DNA from: Rhodanobacter sp. DHB23
GTDB lineage: Bacteria; Pseudomonadota; Gammaproteobacteria; Xanthomonadales; Rhodanobacteraceae
Length of the DNA: 64,000 bases
Reading direction: 5' to 3'
Assembly: GCF_014842975.1 (NCBI RefSeq)
Contig: NZ_JACYXK010000028.1
Location: 372,001-436,000 of the forward strand
Position 1 is the first letter of the stretch. Each line of letters starts with the position of its first letter. Below the pieces are notes generated by a model. It made no database searches, was not told the origin of the DNA, and saw nothing but the letters and a program-made list of their open reading frames with translations. The translations under genes and the position numbers were made by a program. Positions 61,996 through 64,000 of the stretch are shown piece by piece.

Positions 61996-62969
61996 AAACC
62001 CCGGTTCTGAACGAAATGTACTGGCTGGTGAAGCGCGAGTTCTGGGAACACCGCGGCGGCTTCCTGTGGACGCCGGTCATCGTCGGCGGCGTGTTCCTGC
62101 TGCTCAACGTGATGGGCATCATCGCCGGCGAGGTGCTTGGCGGCCATTTCGATGGCCACGCGAACTTCATCGGCAACAACATGCACCTGTTCGACCAGGC
62201 GCTGTCCAACACCGACTCCGCCAAGATCGGCGCCGGCCTGGACATCATGATGTTCTCCACCAGCGCCATCATCAGCATCGTGCTGGGCTTCGTGGTGTTC
62301 TTCTATTTCCTCGGTGCGCTGTACGACGACCGCCGTGACCGCAGCCTGCTGTTCTGGAAGTCGCTGCCTTTGTCGGATACCGCCACCGTGCTCTCCAAGG
62401 TCGTGGCCGGCACGGTCCTGGCACCGGTGATCGCGGTGATCTGCGGTGTAGTGACCGGTATTGGCATGTTGCTGCTGTTCGCCATCACGCTGTCCTTCCA
62501 CGGCATCAGCGTATGGCAATTGTTGACCTACGCACACCCATTCCGCATGACCGCCAACCTGATTGGCGCCATCCCGCTGTACATGCTGTGGGCACTGCCC
62601 GCCACGGGCTGGCTGCTGCTCTGCTCCGCTTGGGCGCGCAGCAAACCCTTTCTGTGGGCTGTCGCACTGCCGGTGGCGGTGGGCTTGGTGTTGTGGTGGT
62701 TCAACCTGCTGGGCGGCCGCATCATGGGTGGGAACTGGTACTGGCACGACGTGTGCGGCCGCATCCTGCTCAGCGTGTTCCCAGGTGGCTGGATCGGCCC
62801 GCAGCACTACGCCGATCTGGGCGGCACCGTGGATCACACGATGGACTTCCTGAGCCTCGGCAACAGCTACAGCGCGATGGCCTCGCCCAGCTTCTGGATC
62901 GGCGCCGCCGCGGGCCTCGCCCTGCTGGCCGCCGCCATCTGGCTGCGCCGCTGGCGCGACGACACCTGA
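61992..62969 (+). CDS. ABC transporter permease
   Basis: 325 residues with six or more membrane helices (for example TPVIVGGVFLLLNVMGIIAG, IISIVLGFVVFFYFLGALY, LAPVIAVICGVVTGIGMLLL, PFLWAVALPVAVGLVLWW, GAAAGLALLAAAIW). The DDRRDRSLLFWKSLPLSD motif is typical of ABC-2-type exporters. Works with the ATPase encoded just upstream; substrate unknown. Confidence 0.88.
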   Translation: MKTPVLNEMYWLVKREFWEHRGGFLWTPVIVGGVFLLLNVMGIIAGEVLGGHFDGHANFIGNNMHLFDQALSNTDSAKIGAGLDIMMFSTSAIISIVLGFVVFFYFLGALYDDRRDRSLLFWKSLPLSDTATVLSKVVAGTVLAPVIAVICGVVTGIGMLLLFAITLSFHGISVWQLLTYAHPFRMTANLIGAIPLYMLWALPATGWLLLCSAWARSKPFLWAVALPVAVGLVLWWFNLLGGRIMGGNWYWHDVCGRILLSVFPGGWIGPQHYADLGGTVDHTMDFLSLGNSYSAMASPSFWIGAAAGLALLAAAIWLRRWRDDT

Positions 62970-63003
62970 TATCCCACCGCACTCAAACGGGGAGACATTC
63001 ACC

Positions 63004-63717
63004 ATGAAAAACAACGCGATCACCGGCAGCCTCCTCGCGCTGGCCCTGCTGTTGCCATTGACGGCTTGCAGCCAATCGCCCGACAGCGGCTCCGGCAGCG
63101 ACGTGGCGCAAGCCGCGAATGAAGCCCAGCAGCAGGTTTCGCCGTCGGCCATCCATGCGGAAGTCCAGAAGGGCATCGACCAGGCCAAGAAGGAATTGCT
63201 GACCGAGGACATCAGCGTCGGCAACGTGCATTTCAACGACAAGGGCAAGCAACACGACGACGGCGACGACGACAGCAAGCTGCCCAAGGCCGTCATCACC
63301 CCGCAGGGCACCCTGGTGATCGCGGGCAAGCCGCAGGATGCCACGCCCGAGCAGCACGCCATGCTGGTCGACTATCGCCAGCAGCTGATCGGCATCGCCA
63401 GCGCCGGCATGGACATCGGCGCCAGCGGCGCGGACATCGGCGTCGCCGCGGCGAAGCAGGCCATCTTCGGTGCGTTCACCGGCAAGAGCGACAAGGAGAT
63501 CGAGGCGAGCATCAAGCCGCAGACCGACGCGATCCAGGCCGCCGCCCTGCGCCTGTGCAAGCGGCTACCCGACATGCTGGCCTCGCAGCAGAAGCTGGCC
63601 GCCGCGATGCCCGCCTTCCAGCCCTACGCCACGATGACGCAGAAGGACGTCGACGACTGCGGCAAGGACATGGCCGACCAGAACGGCAAGAAGGGTTTTG
63701 CCGTCTTCTCCGACTGA
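63004..63717 (+). CDS. DUF2884-type lipoprotein
   Basis: 237 residues. Signal peptide with lipobox LTAC (LLALALLLPLTACSQS, Cys22). Acidic linker (HDDGDDDSK), then KAVITPQGTLVIAGKPQDAT and PEQHAMLVDYRQQLIGIA, the DUF2884/YggN pattern. Two Cys near the C-terminus could form a disulfide. It follows the ABC permease by 34 bp, so it probably belongs to the YtrA operon. Function unknown. Confidence 0.82.
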   Translation: MKNNAITGSLLALALLLPLTACSQSPDSGSGSDVAQAANEAQQQVSPSAIHAEVQKGIDQAKKELLTEDISVGNVHFNDKGKQHDDGDDDSKLPKAVITPQGTLVIAGKPQDATPEQHAMLVDYRQQLIGIASAGMDIGASGADIGVAAAKQAIFGAFTGKSDKEIEASIKPQTDAIQAAALRLCKRLPDMLASQQKLAAAMPAFQPYATMTQKDVDDCGKDMADQNGKKGFAVFSD

Positions 63718-63755
63718 CCGCACGCCCCTCCGCCCGAACCGAAGGCAGGCCATCC

Positions 63756-64000
63756 ATGAAGGCTCCCGTCCGTCCGCTCCTCCTCGCCACGCTGGCATGC
63801 GTACTTGCCGCCTGCAGCACGCCCGACACCGTCATGGAAAACGGCGCCATCGCGCTGTACGGGAACACGGTGACCCTGCGCGTCCCCGGCTCGCCGAACG
63901 CCGTGATCGGTGCCGACGGCACGCTCACGGTGGACGGCAAGCCGGTCCCCGCCACGCCCGCCCAGCGTGTACTGCTGGCGCAGTACAACCAGAGCGTGCA
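63756..64000 (+). CDS. Second DUF2884-type lipoprotein (3' end outside window)
   Basis: 81 codons before the edge. Lipobox LAAC (LLLATLACVLAACSTP). VTLRVPGSPNAVIGADGTLT, VDGKPVPATPAQRVLLAQYN matches the core of the preceding lipoprotein (ITPQGTLVIAGKPQDATPEQ), so the two are tandem paralogues. Last visible gene of the operon. Confidence 0.8.
   Translation, partial: MKAPVRPLLLATLACVLAACSTPDTVMENGAIALYGNTVTLRVPGSPNAVIGADGTLTVDGKPVPATPAQRVLLAQYNQSV

Overview
The window is GC-rich DNA from a gammaproteobacterium, most likely of the Xanthomonadales (Rhodanobacter/Dyella/Luteibacter/Xanthomonas relatives). This rests on gene order (serC-pheA-aroA, kdsB beside a low-molecular-weight phosphatase, mnmA-hflD, divergent acnB/acnA, scpA-scpB-rluB), protein character and the dispersed palindromic repeats. 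No rRNA gene or taxon-specific marker is present, so the genus is inference.

Region 1 (1-9.8 kb) is integrated element 1, lying at the 3' end of a tRNA-Leu(UAA) gene and running off the left edge. From the tRNA inward it holds a P4-type tyrosine integrase, one cargo gene (DUF4236), a structured promoter/leader, four small early genes, AlpA, a zinc-ribbon primase-like protein, a DUF3631 ATPase, a TubC-like peptide, a tail-assembly chaperone and a tail tape-measure protein (open at the edge).

Region 2 (10.03-23.34 kb) is complete element 2, bounded by a 19-bp direct repeat of the 3' end of tRNA-Cys. It has the same plan in the opposite orientation: P4-type integrase, two AT-richer membrane-protein cargo genes, a homologous leader, early genes, AlpA, zinc-ribbon protein, RepA-like ATPase, DUF5681 protein, small genes, tail chaperone and a 924-residue tape measure. 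No capsid, portal or large-terminase gene is visible. The two leaders share a promoter, stem-loops and a terminator/antiterminator pair. A 7-nt hairpin loop is complementary to a site 130 nt downstream in each, and four of the seven positions have changed in a compensated way. This is what a phage-P4-like RNA immunity system with two specificities would look like. Each element also has its own iteron-like 7-mer array inside its replication genes. The best reading is a pair of related P4-like satellites that carry their own tail-length module.

The elements sit in adjacent tRNA genes of what was a uvrC-pgsA-tRNA-Gly-tRNA-Cys-tRNA-Leu locus, the order known from E. coli (glyW-cysT-leuZ). Element 2 now separates tRNA-Leu from the rest.

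Region 3 (23.4-64 kb) is chromosomal core: tRNA-Gly(x2)-tRNA-Cys, pgsA, uvrC, a phosphatase, kdsB, aroA-pheA-serC, an FHA protein, infA, clpA/clpS, nudix-mnmA-hflD, LysR, acnB/acnA, fadD, PilZ, scpA-scpB-rluB, an ArsC-type reductase followed by a duplicated fragment of the rluB tail, a secreted protein, a winged-helix/NB-ARC regulator, an FAD oxidase, an omega-amidase/aminotransferase pair, a second LysR, and an autoregulated-looking YtrA/GntR-ABC transporter-lipoprotein operon cut by the right edge.
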